From the NCBI GenBank assembly GCA_037044905.1, contig JBAOKB010000104.1, positions 1-64,000 of the forward strand: a stretch of 64,000 nt of DNA, given 5' to 3'. The notes below the pieces were generated by a model that did not search any database, had not been told where the DNA came from, and saw only the letters and a program-made list of their open reading frames with translations. Source of the stretch: Hortaea werneckii. Taxonomy: Eukaryota > Ascomycota > Dothideomycetes > Mycosphaerellales > Teratosphaeriaceae. This document shows positions 52,790 to 64,000 of this stretch, in pieces. The stretch's first letter is position 1. Each line of letters begins with the position of its first letter. Made by a program: the position numbers and the translations under genes.

Positions 52790-55174
52790 ATGGTTCAAGG
52801 AGGACCACCAGCCATGCCTGCGGGCAAGAAGCGAATCGCGGTCATGACCTCTGGAGGTGACGCTCCTGGAATGAACGCTGTGGTCAGGGCTGTTGTTAGA
52901 CAGACGATTGCTTCTGGATGCGTTTCATACGCCGTGTACGAAGGCTACCAGGGTCTGGTTGACGGCGGCGACATGATCAGAGAGATGGCGTGGGAGGATG
53001 TAAGGGGCTGGACTTCAGAAGGTGGTACTCTGATTGGCACAGCGAGGTGCATGGCTTTCATCGAAAGGAAAGGGAGATTGACAGCTGCAAACAACATGAT
53101 CGAGAAGGGCATTGACGCTCTGGTCATCTGCGGTGGTGATGGGTCCCTCACCGGTGCAGACAAGTTCAGAGGCGAATGGCCGAGCCTGCTCGACGAGCTG
53201 GTTTCCACTGGACTGAGGACAGAAGAGGCAGTGAAGCCATTCAGACACTTGAACATTGTCGGTCTGGTTGGCTCTATTGACAATGACCTCAGCAGCACAG
53301 ATGCAACAATCGGCGCCTACAGCTCGCTGCAACGTATCTGTCAAGCAATTGACTTCATCGACACAACCGCTTTCTCCCACCAGCGTGCTTTCGTTATCGA
53401 GGTCATGGGTAGGCACTGCGGCTGGCTCGCACTTATGGCGGGTATCAGCACCGGCGCCGATTTCATCTTCATCCCTGAGAATCCACCAAGCGAGAACTGG
53501 AGAGCAGAAATGTGTAGCATTGTCAGAAAGCACAGAGAGATGGGCAAGAGAAAGACAGTTGTCGTTTGCGCTGAAGGCGCGCACGACAGGAACCTTAACA
53601 AGGTTTCGGCAAACATGGTCAAGGATTTGCTCACAACTGAAGTTGGCCTTGACACCAGGGTTACCACGCTCGGTCACGTCCAGCGTGGTGGTGCGCCAAC
53701 CTCCTACGACCGTACCCTGGCCACCCTGCAGGGCGTTGAGGCGGTAAAGGCAGTTCTGGATGCCACTCCAGAGACGCCATCTCCAATCATCTGCATTGTC
53801 GAAAACAAGATCGTCCGGAAGCCAATGCTGGACGCCATTGCAAAGACGAAGGAGGTCGCTGCAGCCATCGAAAGGAAAGACTTCGACGCAGCTATGAGAG
53901 GCAGAGATGCCGAATTTGAGGAGTTCCTGCACGCATTCAACATCACGACCGCCGCTGATAAGCCAGAGATGAGGCTACCCCAAGAGAAGAGAATGCGGGT
54001 GGGTATCATTCACGTTGGTGCTCCGGCCGGTGGCATGAACGCTGCTACCAGAGCTGCTGTCGCCTACTGCTTGACCAAGGGCCACACGCCAGTTGCGCTG
54101 TACAACGGGTTCCCGGGCATGTGCCGTCACCATGATGACAAGCCAATTGGCGCAGTGCGTGAGCTGAATTGGCTGGATGCTGAGAACTGGGTCTCACGCG
54201 GTGGTTCGGAGATTGGCACGAACCGTGCATTGCCTTCTGAGTGCGGCTATGACCAGACGGCCTTCTGTTTCAACAAGTACAACATCGACGCACTCTTCGT
54301 TGTTGGTGGTTTCGAAGCTTTCACCGCTGTCAGCGAGCTTCGTCAGGCCCGCGCTCGGTACGAAGCTTTCAGGATCCCCATGGTTGTTCTGCCAGCTACT
54401 GTCTCGAACAACGTCCCGGGCACTGAATACAGTATCGGTTCGGATACTTGCTTAAACGCCCTCATCGATTACTGCGACGCCATCAAGCAATCTGCCAGCG
54501 CAAGCAGGAGGAGAGTGTTCGTGGTGGAGACCCAGGGTGGTGCTTCCGGCTACATCGCTACGCTAGCTGGTCTGAGCATAGGTGCCGTTGCCGTGTACAC
54601 GCCAGAAGAGGGCATTCACCTCAACATGCTTGTCGAAGACATCAAGTTCCTCAAAGATCAATTCGCCAAGGACACCGGCCAGGCCCGCTCAGGAAAGATC
54701 ATTCTCCGCAACGAGAAGGCCAGCAAGACATACTCGACGGAAATAGTGGCGAATATCATTAGAGAAGAGTCCGGAGGCAAGTTCGACTGCCGGTTCGCTG
54801 TTCCAGGACATGTGCAACAGGGTGGTACGCCCTCCCCGATGGACCGTGGCCGAGCCGTCAGGTTCGGTGTCAAGAGTATGCAGTTCCTCGAGCAATTCGT
54901 TGGGAAGAGCAAGGAGGAGATCAAAAACGACCCCAACTCTGCGGCGATTATTGGTATCCGCGGAGCGAGGGTCAAGTTTACTCCGATGGAGAAGGTTGAG
55001 AATGAGGAGACCGACTGGAAGGATCGTAGGCCGAAGGACGAGTACTGGATGGAGCTGATTGACGTCGTGGACACGTTGTCCGGCAGACCGAAGTCCTGCA
55101 GACAGCGCATGGCGGACTCCTCCGCCTCGCAGGCTAACGGAACTCCTATCTCAAGTCCTACGGCTACGAAGTGA
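52790..55174 (+). CDS. pfkA: ATP-dependent 6-phosphofructokinase
   Basis: Phosphorylates fructose 6-phosphate, the committed step of glycolysis, in the cytosol. Intronless, 794 residues, the two-lobed eukaryotic form. The N-terminal catalytic half has TSGGDAPGMNAVVRAVV, VICGGDGSLTGAD (about 112-124), GLVGSIDNDLSSTDATIG with the catalytic Asp (about 160-177), EVMGRHCGWLALMAG and TTLGHVQRGG. The C-terminal half repeats the fold but is degenerate: GGFEAF replaces GGDGS and LPATVSNNVPGTEYSIGSD replaces the catalytic loop, as in regulatory lobes that bind fructose 2,6-bisphosphate and other effectors. The ACAATGG start context and the family N-terminus support 52790. Confidence 0.97.
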   Translation: MVQGGPPAMPAGKKRIAVMTSGGDAPGMNAVVRAVVRQTIASGCVSYAVYEGYQGLVDGGDMIREMAWEDVRGWTSEGGTLIGTARCMAFIERKGRLTAANNMIEKGIDALVICGGDGSLTGADKFRGEWPSLLDELVSTGLRTEEAVKPFRHLNIVGLVGSIDNDLSSTDATIGAYSSLQRICQAIDFIDTTAFSHQRAFVIEVMGRHCGWLALMAGISTGADFIFIPENPPSENWRAEMCSIVRKHREMGKRKTVVVCAEGAHDRNLNKVSANMVKDLLTTEVGLDTRVTTLGHVQRGGAPTSYDRTLATLQGVEAVKAVLDATPETPSPIICIVENKIVRKPMLDAIAKTKEVAAAIERKDFDAAMRGRDAEFEEFLHAFNITTAADKPEMRLPQEKRMRVGIIHVGAPAGGMNAATRAAVAYCLTKGHTPVALYNGFPGMCRHHDDKPIGAVRELNWLDAENWVSRGGSEIGTNRALPSECGYDQTAFCFNKYNIDALFVVGGFEAFTAVSELRQARARYEAFRIPMVVLPATVSNNVPGTEYSIGSDTCLNALIDYCDAIKQSASASRRRVFVVETQGGASGYIATLAGLSIGAVAVYTPEEGIHLNMLVEDIKFLKDQFAKDTGQARSGKIILRNEKASKTYSTEIVANIIREESGGKFDCRFAVPGHVQQGGTPSPMDRGRAVRFGVKSMQFLEQFVGKSKEEIKNDPNSAAIIGIRGARVKFTPMEKVENEETDWKDRRPKDEYWMELIDVVDTLSGRPKSCRQRMADSSASQANGTPISSPTATK

Positions 55175-55417
55175 GCATGATGACGTTCTATGATTGACGA
55201 GGGCACGTCAGTCTAAGGAGCATACTGAACTGACGGATGGTGGGTGGCGTTACAGGAAGTAAGCTGGAGAACGGAGTTGATATTCTGCTCAATCTTTCCA
55301 TGTCATGATAGCATTAGCATGTAGCTGCTACAATTTTCGATCCATAACCTAGATGCTTTCCCTTGCCCAAACGCCTCGCTGAAACGCTCACTCAAATAGT
55401 TCAGGCTTGCGGTCCCT

Positions 55418-55817
55418 TCATAGGACGCCATCGTGTTCGCCTGGCAAGCGCTTGACTCTTTTCTGCTCCCAATTATCCAAGTCCTTCGCTGCTAATTTCT
55501 ACCCCTATATTAGCATCACCAGTGCCAGTCTGTCCGGTTGCCGAAGTACTCACATAGTATTCTTCCCGAAGATCGATCTTCCGCTTGTCCTTGCCTATTC
55601 CCAACGCTTCCGTTTCAGACAGTTGCTTGATCTTCTTGTCATGCCTCTCATATCTTAAAGCTGTAGCTGGCGTAAGGAAGAAAGATCCGAGTACCATCGT
55701 GGCGATAAAGGGTAGGCCGAAGAGTGCGAACGGGTGCCTCGCGAGGGCGGCGCGGTAGCGGGCGGGGAGCGAGGTGTCGCTGGAAGGGCGGAACTTCTTC
55801 GACTGGAAGATCGCCAT
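55418..55817 (-). CDS. COX16: Cytochrome c oxidase assembly protein Cox16
   Basis: Small inner-mitochondrial-membrane protein needed to assemble complex IV. Two exons: 55817-55554 and 55498-55418 (55-nt intron), 114 residues. Exon 1 has FQSKKFRPSS, then one membrane helix at HPFALFGLPFIATMVLGSFF, then RYERHDKKIKQLSETEAL and IDLREEYY. The spliced second exon, KLAAKDLDNWEQKRVKRLPG to EHDGVL, matches the family ending; reading through the intron gives a false tail. It is divergent with the MEC1-type kinase, 268 bp apart. Confidence 0.95.
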
Positions 55818-56085
55818 ATTCGGTTCGTGTTGTTGGTCTTTCACGGCTGGATACCATGTAGCTGTGAAGTGATGGGCATTCAATCGATGCAGATGGCCTT
55901 GGCATTTCAGACGCGGAACGGAAGTCCCCGCGCAACCGATGTCGCGTGCGCAACGCGTCTGCCTCCGACCGAAACGACTGCAAATCCCAATCCATATCCT
56001 TCACCTCACAGATTTTGTCTGAGGCTTTGGAAGGCGAGATCAAAATGAGACGGCTGCATGTACACTGAAAGAGCACCATCAGAAA
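55818..56085. promoter_or_regulatory. Short divergent promoter of COX16 and MEC1
   Basis: 268 bp between divergent starts, the shortest such spacer in the window. Confidence 0.65.
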
Positions 56086-59000
56086 ATGGCTCGAGTTGCC
56101 TCTCAGCAAAATGGCGTTCATATCAATGGCGAGGTACCGCCACCTTCAACTCTAGCTGCTCAAATCGTTCAGAACCAGGCGAGACCAAGCAATACGCAAC
56201 AGCCCGCACAGAATGGCGACGGTAACACGCTTTCGGGGTTGTTGCACGAAATGCTGCACAATCCGGCTGCGGCTCAAGAGACCAACGTCTCCGTCAACGT
56301 ACAACTAGTCAATGTCGTTGCAGAAGCTGGCCTTGGTCCCCTGGCGTCCGAAGACCCTTTTGCCCAGCTGGATCATCTTCTCGCTCAGGCGAGAGATAGT
56401 ATTGCTGTTATCGAAAAGACCGTGAATCGGCAGCCTGAAGTGCTCTTCACCCCAATATCCAACGATGGACCACAACTATTGCTTCCATTACTTACCCGAC
56501 TAGTAGCCATTTGTGGGAGGCCACAATGCTCGGATATGCCTGCCGCCACTTTTTTGGACGGCTTGATAAGAGTTCTTATTGCCTCGACTGAGATCTGGCA
56601 ACAAGCAAGGCTTTTACAGCAGATTTGCCAAGACATAGTTGACGGTAAGCAGGCGATTCTCATGTATCAGGTAAGTGATACAGTGCTCATTCATATGCAG
56701 AAACTTTGACCGTGCTTGAAGCTCAAGCCGATTCTCCAAGTGGTCTAGCGATCATGCTGCCATCAGCAAAATGTATTGCTCGGCTATGGCCCAATTCACA
56801 GACCTCAATCACTCTGCCGGCCGGCTGTCAAACGAATGTCAGCAAGAAATCGCATGCCTTCATGTTGGCTGTCTCGTTAACCGCATTGCCAGCCTTGGAT
56901 CAGTCATCTCGTAATGAGAATGCGATAAGACTGTGCCGCGCATTGCAGCACCTTCGAAAAGACTTGGAGCAAAGCCACCAGTGGGAAGAAGCAATCAGTC
57001 GCCTTCTCGATATTTCCTCCATGGCCCCGGTTCTGCAATGCCTTGTACCCCACGTCGCAAAGGCTCAGTTGTCCAATGGGCAGCAGCAGCGCCTAGCATC
57101 CGCACTGCTTCGGCAGCTCCGAAAAAGTAACCACATGGCAGCAGAAACTCTAACCTCCAGCCTCAGACACCTCGCAGAGACAGACGAATTTGTTCATTTA
57201 CATGAGGATCTAAAAGTTGCCGTAACGACATGGCTTCATCGTTACGTGGCTGATCATGAGTTGCCTGAGCAAGCCCGTGTTGTCCTGGAAGCCCTCCGGC
57301 AGGGAAATGTCATGACAGATGAAGATTTCCAAACTGCTTTCGCAGACCTCGACGAATCACACGCATCCGCACAAAAGAACGGCCCTAGGCGAATCAAGCG
57401 CAGAAAGCTTGCAACTGCAGGGGAGAAGAGTTCCAGCATGATATCGAAAGCTCGGCTTGCCAGCTTACTGACTGGTGTTGAATCTGACGATCTCACTCAT
57501 CTTGCGGAGCTTGCACCGTCCATGTTCCAATCTCTGAATGACGAGGACAGGTCTTCGGCTTTCCATTTGCTTGCGGCAGCGGCTACAGAGCACCCGATAT
57601 CTGTCGTTAGAACCATCGCAAAGTTGCTTGAGCTGCCGGAGCTGGGCGAGGCTAAGCGCCTGCGTATCCTAGCTATGCTCGCGGCTCGAAAATGCGTACT
57701 TGGGCTGAGTGATTCCACACATCTGGATCTTGCTCAGACGCCAGTTGGCCGCTTTTGCCTAGGTTCTTTACATAGTTCGGTTCGGGAACTACGCATCGCC
57801 GCTGGACAAACATTGCCTTGTTTCCTGCGAGAGGACCTTCCAGACTCGCTAAAGGCGAGCAATCGTCACACTGCGCTGGAGTATCTTCGAATGATCTCAG
57901 ATCGGGACATTGCAAGTGAGCACGAAACTTTGATTAGCGCCTGGGGAGGCGTGGCTCTCGTGTGTGGTGACCGTGAGCTAAATTTGGTTCTCATGCGTTT
58001 GGTCGACTACCTTGGGCATTCGAACGGCTTGATTTGTTCCGTGGCTGCGATCGAAATTGAGAAAATAACCACCGCGAAAGGGGTGTCGATTGAAGAGCTT
58101 TTCAGGCCTTTCTGGAGCACGGTGGCCGTCTCAGTTGTGCAGGACTTGCACACACGGCCGCAGAAAGCACAGCAGCTGTGTGATATCCTCCACACAAACA
58201 TCAACCAGTTCCTCGTCTTGACGCAGAGATACACTGTGCCTACATTGGTTCTGACGAAAAAGAAAGACCTGTTGCAACGCATCGCTGCCGCAAGATCATC
58301 TTCTGTCAAGGATCTTTGCCTCCAGCCTCCCACGAATAGGGCGGCTACCATTGCTTTGCTACTAACGCAATCTACTGCGGACGTAGAGGAAGCTGCCATG
58401 GAGTGCTTATCGCACGTATGTCCAGACTTTCAAGGCGAAGATATCTCTGTGTTGATTAGGCCCGATCCGGCTCTAGTCGGCTGCGAGATGCTAAAACTAG
58501 CTGGAGATGCACCCGACGAACGTAAATCAAGGCTACATCACGCAGTGAAGCTCTTCACTACCCTTGCGCTGAGGAAACCCGGGTCTTCAAAGACACACGC
58601 AAAGGCGAACCGTACATTGATTGAGTATTTCGATGAACAGATTCTCGGCATCCTGACCCATTACTCACAGCAGATCGAGAGCGCTCAGCAAGCTGAACCA
58701 ATCGCAGAGCGCTTAAGAGCACTTCGAGCTATCAGGGAAATGATACACCTCATCAAGGCTCATGCTGGTGTTGCCCTTCCACAAATACGGGCTTGCCTGC
58801 AGTCAGCCATGGAAACGCCAGAGCTCTGTGGGACTGCCTTCTCGGCGTGGTTAGATCTTGTCGGTGTACTCAACGCTGACGACATGGTTCAGATCTTGGG
58901 ACAATCTTTTGCGCTTGTTCTCGAGTACTGGCCACTTTTCCCGCAAGACCTTCAGAACACGACCGCACACAGGATTGGAGATCTGGTCAAGACCCACAAC

Positions 59001-62000
59001 AAAGTCATGCAGGAGAATGTCCTGATGTTGCCGTCACTGAGCAGCATCCCGGCACTTTGTAAGCTCGGTGGCGAAATCGATCGCCTGCGCAAGAATGAGC
59101 CGGTGGAGGCACATTTCAAGGCTTTCAGACGTCGCTTGGAAGATGAGAGCCGGAGCGTGGTGCGTCAAACTCTCAAGGAACTCTGCGCGTATCTCGCCGA
59201 TCATCAGGAATTTGTTCACGATGCTGCCTTGAGTGAGCAGCCTGCGCCAGCGCTGACTGCAATGCTCCGTTCGCTGTTGGATGCAACAACTAAGTATTCT
59301 TCAAACGATGCCGAAATCGCTGAGCTTTGCGGAAAAGCTCTCGGCATCGTTGGTTGTGTTGATCCGAACTGGATAGAAGCACCGAGAGTGGATCGCAAGG
59401 TGCTCTTGTTGTCTAACTTCGAACGAGCAAGCGAAGTGATTGACTGGACCGTGGCTTTCCTCGAAGACGTCCTCATCAGGACGTTCAAGGCCACCACAAA
59501 TGCACGATCGCAGGGCTTCTTGGCCTACACAATCCAGGAATTGCTAAAGTTCTGTGGTGTCGCGGAGGTCGCCGGGGGAAAGACACGTTCATCTCAGTCG
59601 CCTGTCATCAAACAGAAGTGGGATGCAATGCCCGAGCATGTTCGCATTACCCTCACGCCTTTCATGACCTCCCGATACCATGTCTTCACGAACAATGCCG
59701 TCAAGCCACCAGATCGCAAGTACCCTGGCTTTTCTTTTGACACATCGTTCGGTACATGGCTCCGAACTTTGGTGTATGATCTGCTGTGGCGTGCGAAAGG
59801 CGATAATGCACAGATGGCATTCCCGCTGATCGCCCGTATCATTCGCAGCTCGGATCTCGCTATCGCACACTTCATGCTTCCATATGCAATGCTGAATGTA
59901 GTGCTTGGCGGCACTGTGAGTGAAGTTCAAGGGTTAGTGGATGAGTTCCTTGCCATCCTGTTATGTCAACCAGCAGACGTCGCTCAACTTGAGCTTGCAA
60001 AGCAGAGCAGTGAGACCGTATTCGGCGTTTTAGATTACATGGCAAATTGGCTACAGGAGAAAAAGCGAGTGCTGTCACAAACCCGAGCAGACGCCTATCG
60101 AACCGGGCATTCGCCAGGGGACTTCAATGAAGTCAAAGATATGGGACAAATTGAAGAGTTGGAGCGCTTCTTGTCAAAGATGCCGGCCGAAGCACTGGCG
60201 ACGCGAGCGATGGAGTGCGGCGCTCACGCACGTGCACTCTTCAACTGGGAGCAGCACATACGACAGAAAAGGCGAATCATTCCCTCTCCTCTTATGTCGA
60301 AACGAGATGAGTCCCTATATGAGAAGCTTCAAGACATCTACGCTTCCATTGATGAACCTGACGGGCTTGAGGGCATAGGAGCGCATCTATCCATCCTCAG
60401 CGAGGAGCAACAGGTTGTCCAGCACACCAAATCAGGCCGTTGGACGGCCGCCCAGGCTTGGTATGAAATGGAGCTAGCCAAGAATCCAGGTGACGATAAC
60501 ACACAACTCAGATTACTTGATTGTCTACGGGAAACGGGTCAATATGCGCCGCTGCTGAGATATGCGCAGAACTTTCTCCAGCAAGAGCAGGCAGCGAAGT
60601 TGCCCAGCGCATCAGACAAGATATTATCTCTTGCTTTAGAGGGCCAGTGGATGACAGCTGACCTTCAAGGCTTGAAGCTGCAACTTGAGGGCATGGAGGA
60701 TAGCAATCCAACCTCGAAATTCAATCTTGGCCTGAGCAACTTGCTCATTGCTACTGCCGATGGCGGTGATGACTCCTTTTCGAGCCAGCTCTCAACACTT
60801 AGGACCGCAATTGTGGGCACTATGACGACCTCTGGTACGAATACACTGCAAGCGTGCCATCCTGAGTTGGGGAAGCTGCATGCCCTATACGAGATCGAGG
60901 CACTAAATAGTAAAGGGCAAGAAGACATCTCGCGGTTTGTCGAAGCGTCACCAAAGCGTCTCGACGCTCTCGGGTCCTACATGACAGACAAGCAATACCT
61001 ACTAGGCTTGAGGCGTGCCGCTATGAGTGCTAGAAGGGACAAGTTTGAACAGAGCGACATTGGGTCCAATTGGCTGAATGCTGCGCGGCTTGCACGCAAG
61101 GCCGGCAACACACACAGCGCTTACAATGCTGTGCTGCAAGCGTACGCATGTGGTGAGAAAGGCGCAAAATTGGAAGAGGCAAGGCTGCTATGGTCCGACG
61201 GTCACCAGAGACAGGCGATCCAAGCGCTCGAGACCGCGATCAAAAATTCAGTATTTGACGGCGCCGAAGACATGGACGTCAATAGTGAGAGTTCAGCGGG
61301 CATGCAGAAGCAAAATATGCTATCGGCAAGAGCACATCTCCTACTTGCAAAATGGCTAGATGCCTCTGGCCAGAGCCAATCCAAAGATATGACAGCTAGA
61401 TATCAGCATGCCGCTCGTACCTTCCAAAGATGGGAGAAGGGTCATTACTATCTTGGAAAGCACTACAACAAGCTCTTAGAAGCCGAGAAAGCGCAGCCTG
61501 AGAACAAACAGTCGGTTTCTTACGCAAGTGGAGAGATTGCGAAATCGGTCATTGAAAACATGATACGCTCGATACCGTTTGGGAACAAGTTTTGGCATCA
61601 GACCATTCCTCGAATCTTGACGCTGTGGCTCGATTTGGGCATGAAAACGTTGAAGCGTGATCGAGGCGAAGACCAAGCGATCTTCGACAGAAGAGTGAAA
61701 GCTTTGAATCAAGTCAACAAGCAGCTGCAGAAGTACTTTGAGCGGATACCGCCTTACGTCTTCTACACGGCCTTACCACAGATGATCTCGCGTATCACAC
61801 ATCCGAATCCTGATGTGTGGCGCACACTCTCCGGTATCCTCTTCCGAATCGTCGCGGCGCACCCGAGCCAGGCCTTGTGGGGTTTGCTTGCTGTTATCCG
61901 AGCCTCAGATCGCACACGTGCTGATCGCGGCATGGAAGTCCTTAGCAGGTTGAAAGACCCCAAGTTGAAGCCGAGGAGCGATGGGACTAATTTGTTGCCC

Positions 62001-63257
62001 CTGATCAACTCCGGCCAAAAGCTATCGGACGGGCTTTTGCTAGCCTGCGAACAGCACATCGAACCGCGCAAGCAGCATGTTAGTCTGCACAAGGACTTGA
62101 GTTTCAGTCATAAACTTGCGCCAAACAATCTTGTAGTGCCTGTTGAGGCCACGCTTACACCTAACCTTCCCGCAGGCGCCAACAGTGATAAAATTAGACG
62201 CCACCAGGCCTTTGTCAACGACAAGGTCACCATTCAATCTTTCGATGACGACGTATTGGTGCTCAGTTCACTTCAGCGACCGCGAAAGATTGTGGTCCGA
62301 GGCTCGGATGGCAAGCGATATGGCTTGCTCTGCAAACCCAAAGATGACTTGCGGAAGGATCAGCGTCTGATGGAGTTTAACGGCATCATCAATCGCGCCC
62401 TCAAGCGTGATCCTGAGAGTAGCAAGCGAAGGCTGTACATCAAAACGTATGCCGTCACACCACTCAGCGAAGAATCAGGCACGCTGGAATGGGTAGAGGG
62501 CATCAAACCGACCCGTGATATCCTGCTCAACCTATATGGACGGAAAGGCATCCGACCGAATTACGGTGACATCCGAAACATTCTCAACGAGGCTTGCTCC
62601 TCCCCAGAGTACTCCCACCTCTTCACCGAACGCGTGCAGAGTCAATTCCCGCCTTCTCTATGGGAATGGTTCACAGAGACCTACTCAGAGCCCGAGACCT
62701 GGTTCGCCGCCCGTCTCCGCTACGCCCGCACCGCAGCCGTCATGTCCATGACGGGCCACATCCTCGGGCTCGGCGACCGCCACGGCGAGAACATCCTCCT
62801 AGAAGAAAGCACGGGCGGCGTCTTCCACGTCGACTTCAACTGCCTCTTCGACAAGGGCCTGACGTTCGAAAAGCCCGAGATGGTCCCCTTCCGCCTCACG
62901 CCCAACATGGTCGACGCCATGGGCCCCTACGGCTACGAAGGCCCCTTCCGGAAATCCTCCGAACTCACCCTCCGCCTCCTGCGCCAGAACCGCGATACCC
63001 TCCTCACCGTCCTCGAGACTTTCCTCTACGATCCGACAACGGACTTCACGCAGACGAAGAAGCGGCGGCTCATTACGCCGGGCGTTCCTGAGACGCCGCA
63101 GGAAATTCTGGATAGTGTTGAGTTGAAGCTGAAGGGGCTGTTCCGGGGCGAGAATGTCCCCCTAGGTGTAGAGGGGTATGCGGATGTGTTGATCCGGCAG
63201 GCGACGGATGAGTTTAATCTCGCGAGTATGTATATTGGGTGGTGTGCTTTCTTGTAG
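56086..63257 (+). CDS. MEC1: ATR/Mec1 checkpoint kinase (Aspergillus UvsB type)
   Basis: PI3-kinase-like Ser/Thr kinase that signals replication stress and DNA damage with its partner Ddc2/ATRIP. Exons 56086-56644 and 56701-63257 give 2371 residues, matching the Mec1 size. The intron is read as GTAAGC (56645) to ATGCAG (56700). A second GTAAGT at 56671 would break the frame. Residues 190-1250 are HEAT-like helices; the FAT region is about 1250-1900. The kinase domain includes PRKIVVRGSDGKRYGLLCKP, with Lys in the phosphate-anchor position, catalytic GLGDRHGENILLE (about 2210) and metal-binding HVDFNCLFDKG (about 2230). The FATC tail ends FNLASMYIGWCAFL, as required for activity in the family. 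Confidence 0.97.
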
Positions 63258-63866
63258 AGGAATTTGTAGATATAGTGTACGAAGACATGTGATCATGCGA
63301 ATGAAGTTATCACTATCTTTTTTCTTTCTCTCTTTTTCTCTCTCACTCTCTCTGCCTTTTTTTTTTTTTCTTTTTTCTTTTCACTCCCCTACTCTGTCTT
63401 TATTTTTTTGCTGGGGGAGCTGCTGGGAAGGGTGGGGTTCAATCTTTTCTTCTCTGTCTCCGAATGCAGCATACGGTCGGGAACATTAGGCTGAGAGCGT
63501 TCTCGAACCGGAGGATGTCCGAAATGGGACGGCAAAATAAAAAAATAAAAAAATAAAACATAAAACATAAAAATAAAAGAAAGGGAGAGGAAGGGCGGAA
63601 AAAAAAAAAAAAAAAAACAAAGTGCAAAAAAGATGAGACAATCGGAGGGATATCATTCGTAACTAGCTCATCTCATCTGATTCAAAAAAAAAAAAAAAAA
63701 AAAAAGAGAGAAAAGGAATTCAAAAAGTGAAAAACACAACCCCCGTCCAACCAAGAACATTTCCGCTGAACCACTAAAACTCCTCGCCAGACCAAAAGAA
63801 AAAACGAGACATCCTCCTCCTCCTCTTCCCCCTCCATCTTTTCCACCCGGAGCGCTCCGTTCACGC
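63258..63866. repeat. Low-complexity convergent intergenic region
   Basis: A pyrimidine-rich tract (about 63315-63416) is followed by an A-rich AAAATAA-type tract (about 63534-63590) and two A runs (63599-63618 and 63684-63705). It lies between the 3' ends of MEC1 and the next gene. No gene was seen. Confidence 0.8.
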
Positions 63867-64000
63867 TCAAGCAGCGAAAGGATCCCCGCCCCCCTCCTCC
63901 GTCATCTCCACATCACTCCCCTCCTCCTTCTTCTCACCTTCCCCGTCACTCTCCCGCCTGAATCTCGGCTGCCCCTGCGACTGCTGTTGTTGGTGTACTG
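63867..64000 (-). CDS. Acidic C-terminus of an unidentified protein (partial)
   Basis: The minus strand is open from base 64000 to a TGA at 63869-63867. The last 43 residues are polar and charged: a Gln run (VHQQQQSQGQPRFRRESDGE), then Lys/Glu and Ser/Asp/Glu stretches ending GGGDPFAA. The composition is that of a disordered nuclear-protein tail. The short FAA ending does not identify the family. Confidence 0.6.
   Translation of the reverse strand, partial: VHQQQQSQGQPRFRRESDGEGEKKEEGSDVEMTEEGGGDPFAA

Noticed and set aside
55473..55553. COX16 tail read through the GTGAGT site
   Set aside because: The spliced ending KLAAKDLDNWEQKRVKR matches the family; the read-through tail does not.
1..64000. 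Secondary-metabolite cluster around the O-methyltransferase
   Set aside because: No polyketide synthase, peptide synthetase, terpene cyclase, P450 or cluster regulator is present; neighbours are core genes.

Overview
This window comes from the nuclear genome of a filamentous ascomycete (Pezizomycotina). Dothideomycete affinity is my inference from gene content and style; I cannot name a species. The evidence is single-copy fungal housekeeping genes on both strands, short GT-AG introns (mostly 50-90 nt), mixed-length intergenic spaces and no operons. I saw no tRNA, rRNA, CRISPR or intact transposon.

Layout. 1-5754: 5' end of a mitochondrial succinyl-CoA ligase beta gene, a divergent SDR / FAD-oxidoreductase pair, and a small SAP-domain protein with an internal duplication. 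5755-8069 is a 2.3 kb gene-free stretch with a knot of palindromes. 8070-16586: an Rds1-like secreted stress protein, the tRNA dihydrouridine synthase DUS4, an F-box gene followed by a degraded leucine-rich remnant, and a conserved membrane protein. 17276-25268: the RNA polymerase II degradation factor DEF1, a conserved protein of unknown function and a Ser/Thr-rich secreted protein. 26418-44086: dolichol-phosphate mannosyltransferase, retromer VPS35, an M14 carboxypeptidase, an O-methyltransferase, an EF-hand MscS channel, a sulfotransferase-like protein, a GPI-type cutinase and the ESCRT-III protein DID2. 44541-45000 holds a probable gene relic. 45596-63257 is dense housekeeping: TRM1, ISN1, MED17, phosphofructokinase, COX16 and the checkpoint kinase MEC1/ATR. 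The last 130 bases are the acidic C-terminus of another gene.

The genes do not form one pathway. Local architecture is nonetheless informative: several head-to-head pairs share short spacers (ISN1/MED17, COX16/MEC1, DPM1/VPS35, SDR/FAD oxidoreductase). The cutinase, carboxypeptidase, Rds1-like and Ser/Thr-rich proteins form a secreted or surface set scattered among core genes.

Exon-intron models were built by hand from splice signals, reading phase and remembered family sequence. Several final or first exons (COX16, ISN1, DUS4, M14, sulfotransferase) were found this way. I found no convincing new biological system. The best leads are a stop-free 384-nt intron in DEF1, a GC-rich multi-hairpin element between cutinase and DID2, a 23-bp inverted repeat, and a nested palindrome cluster.
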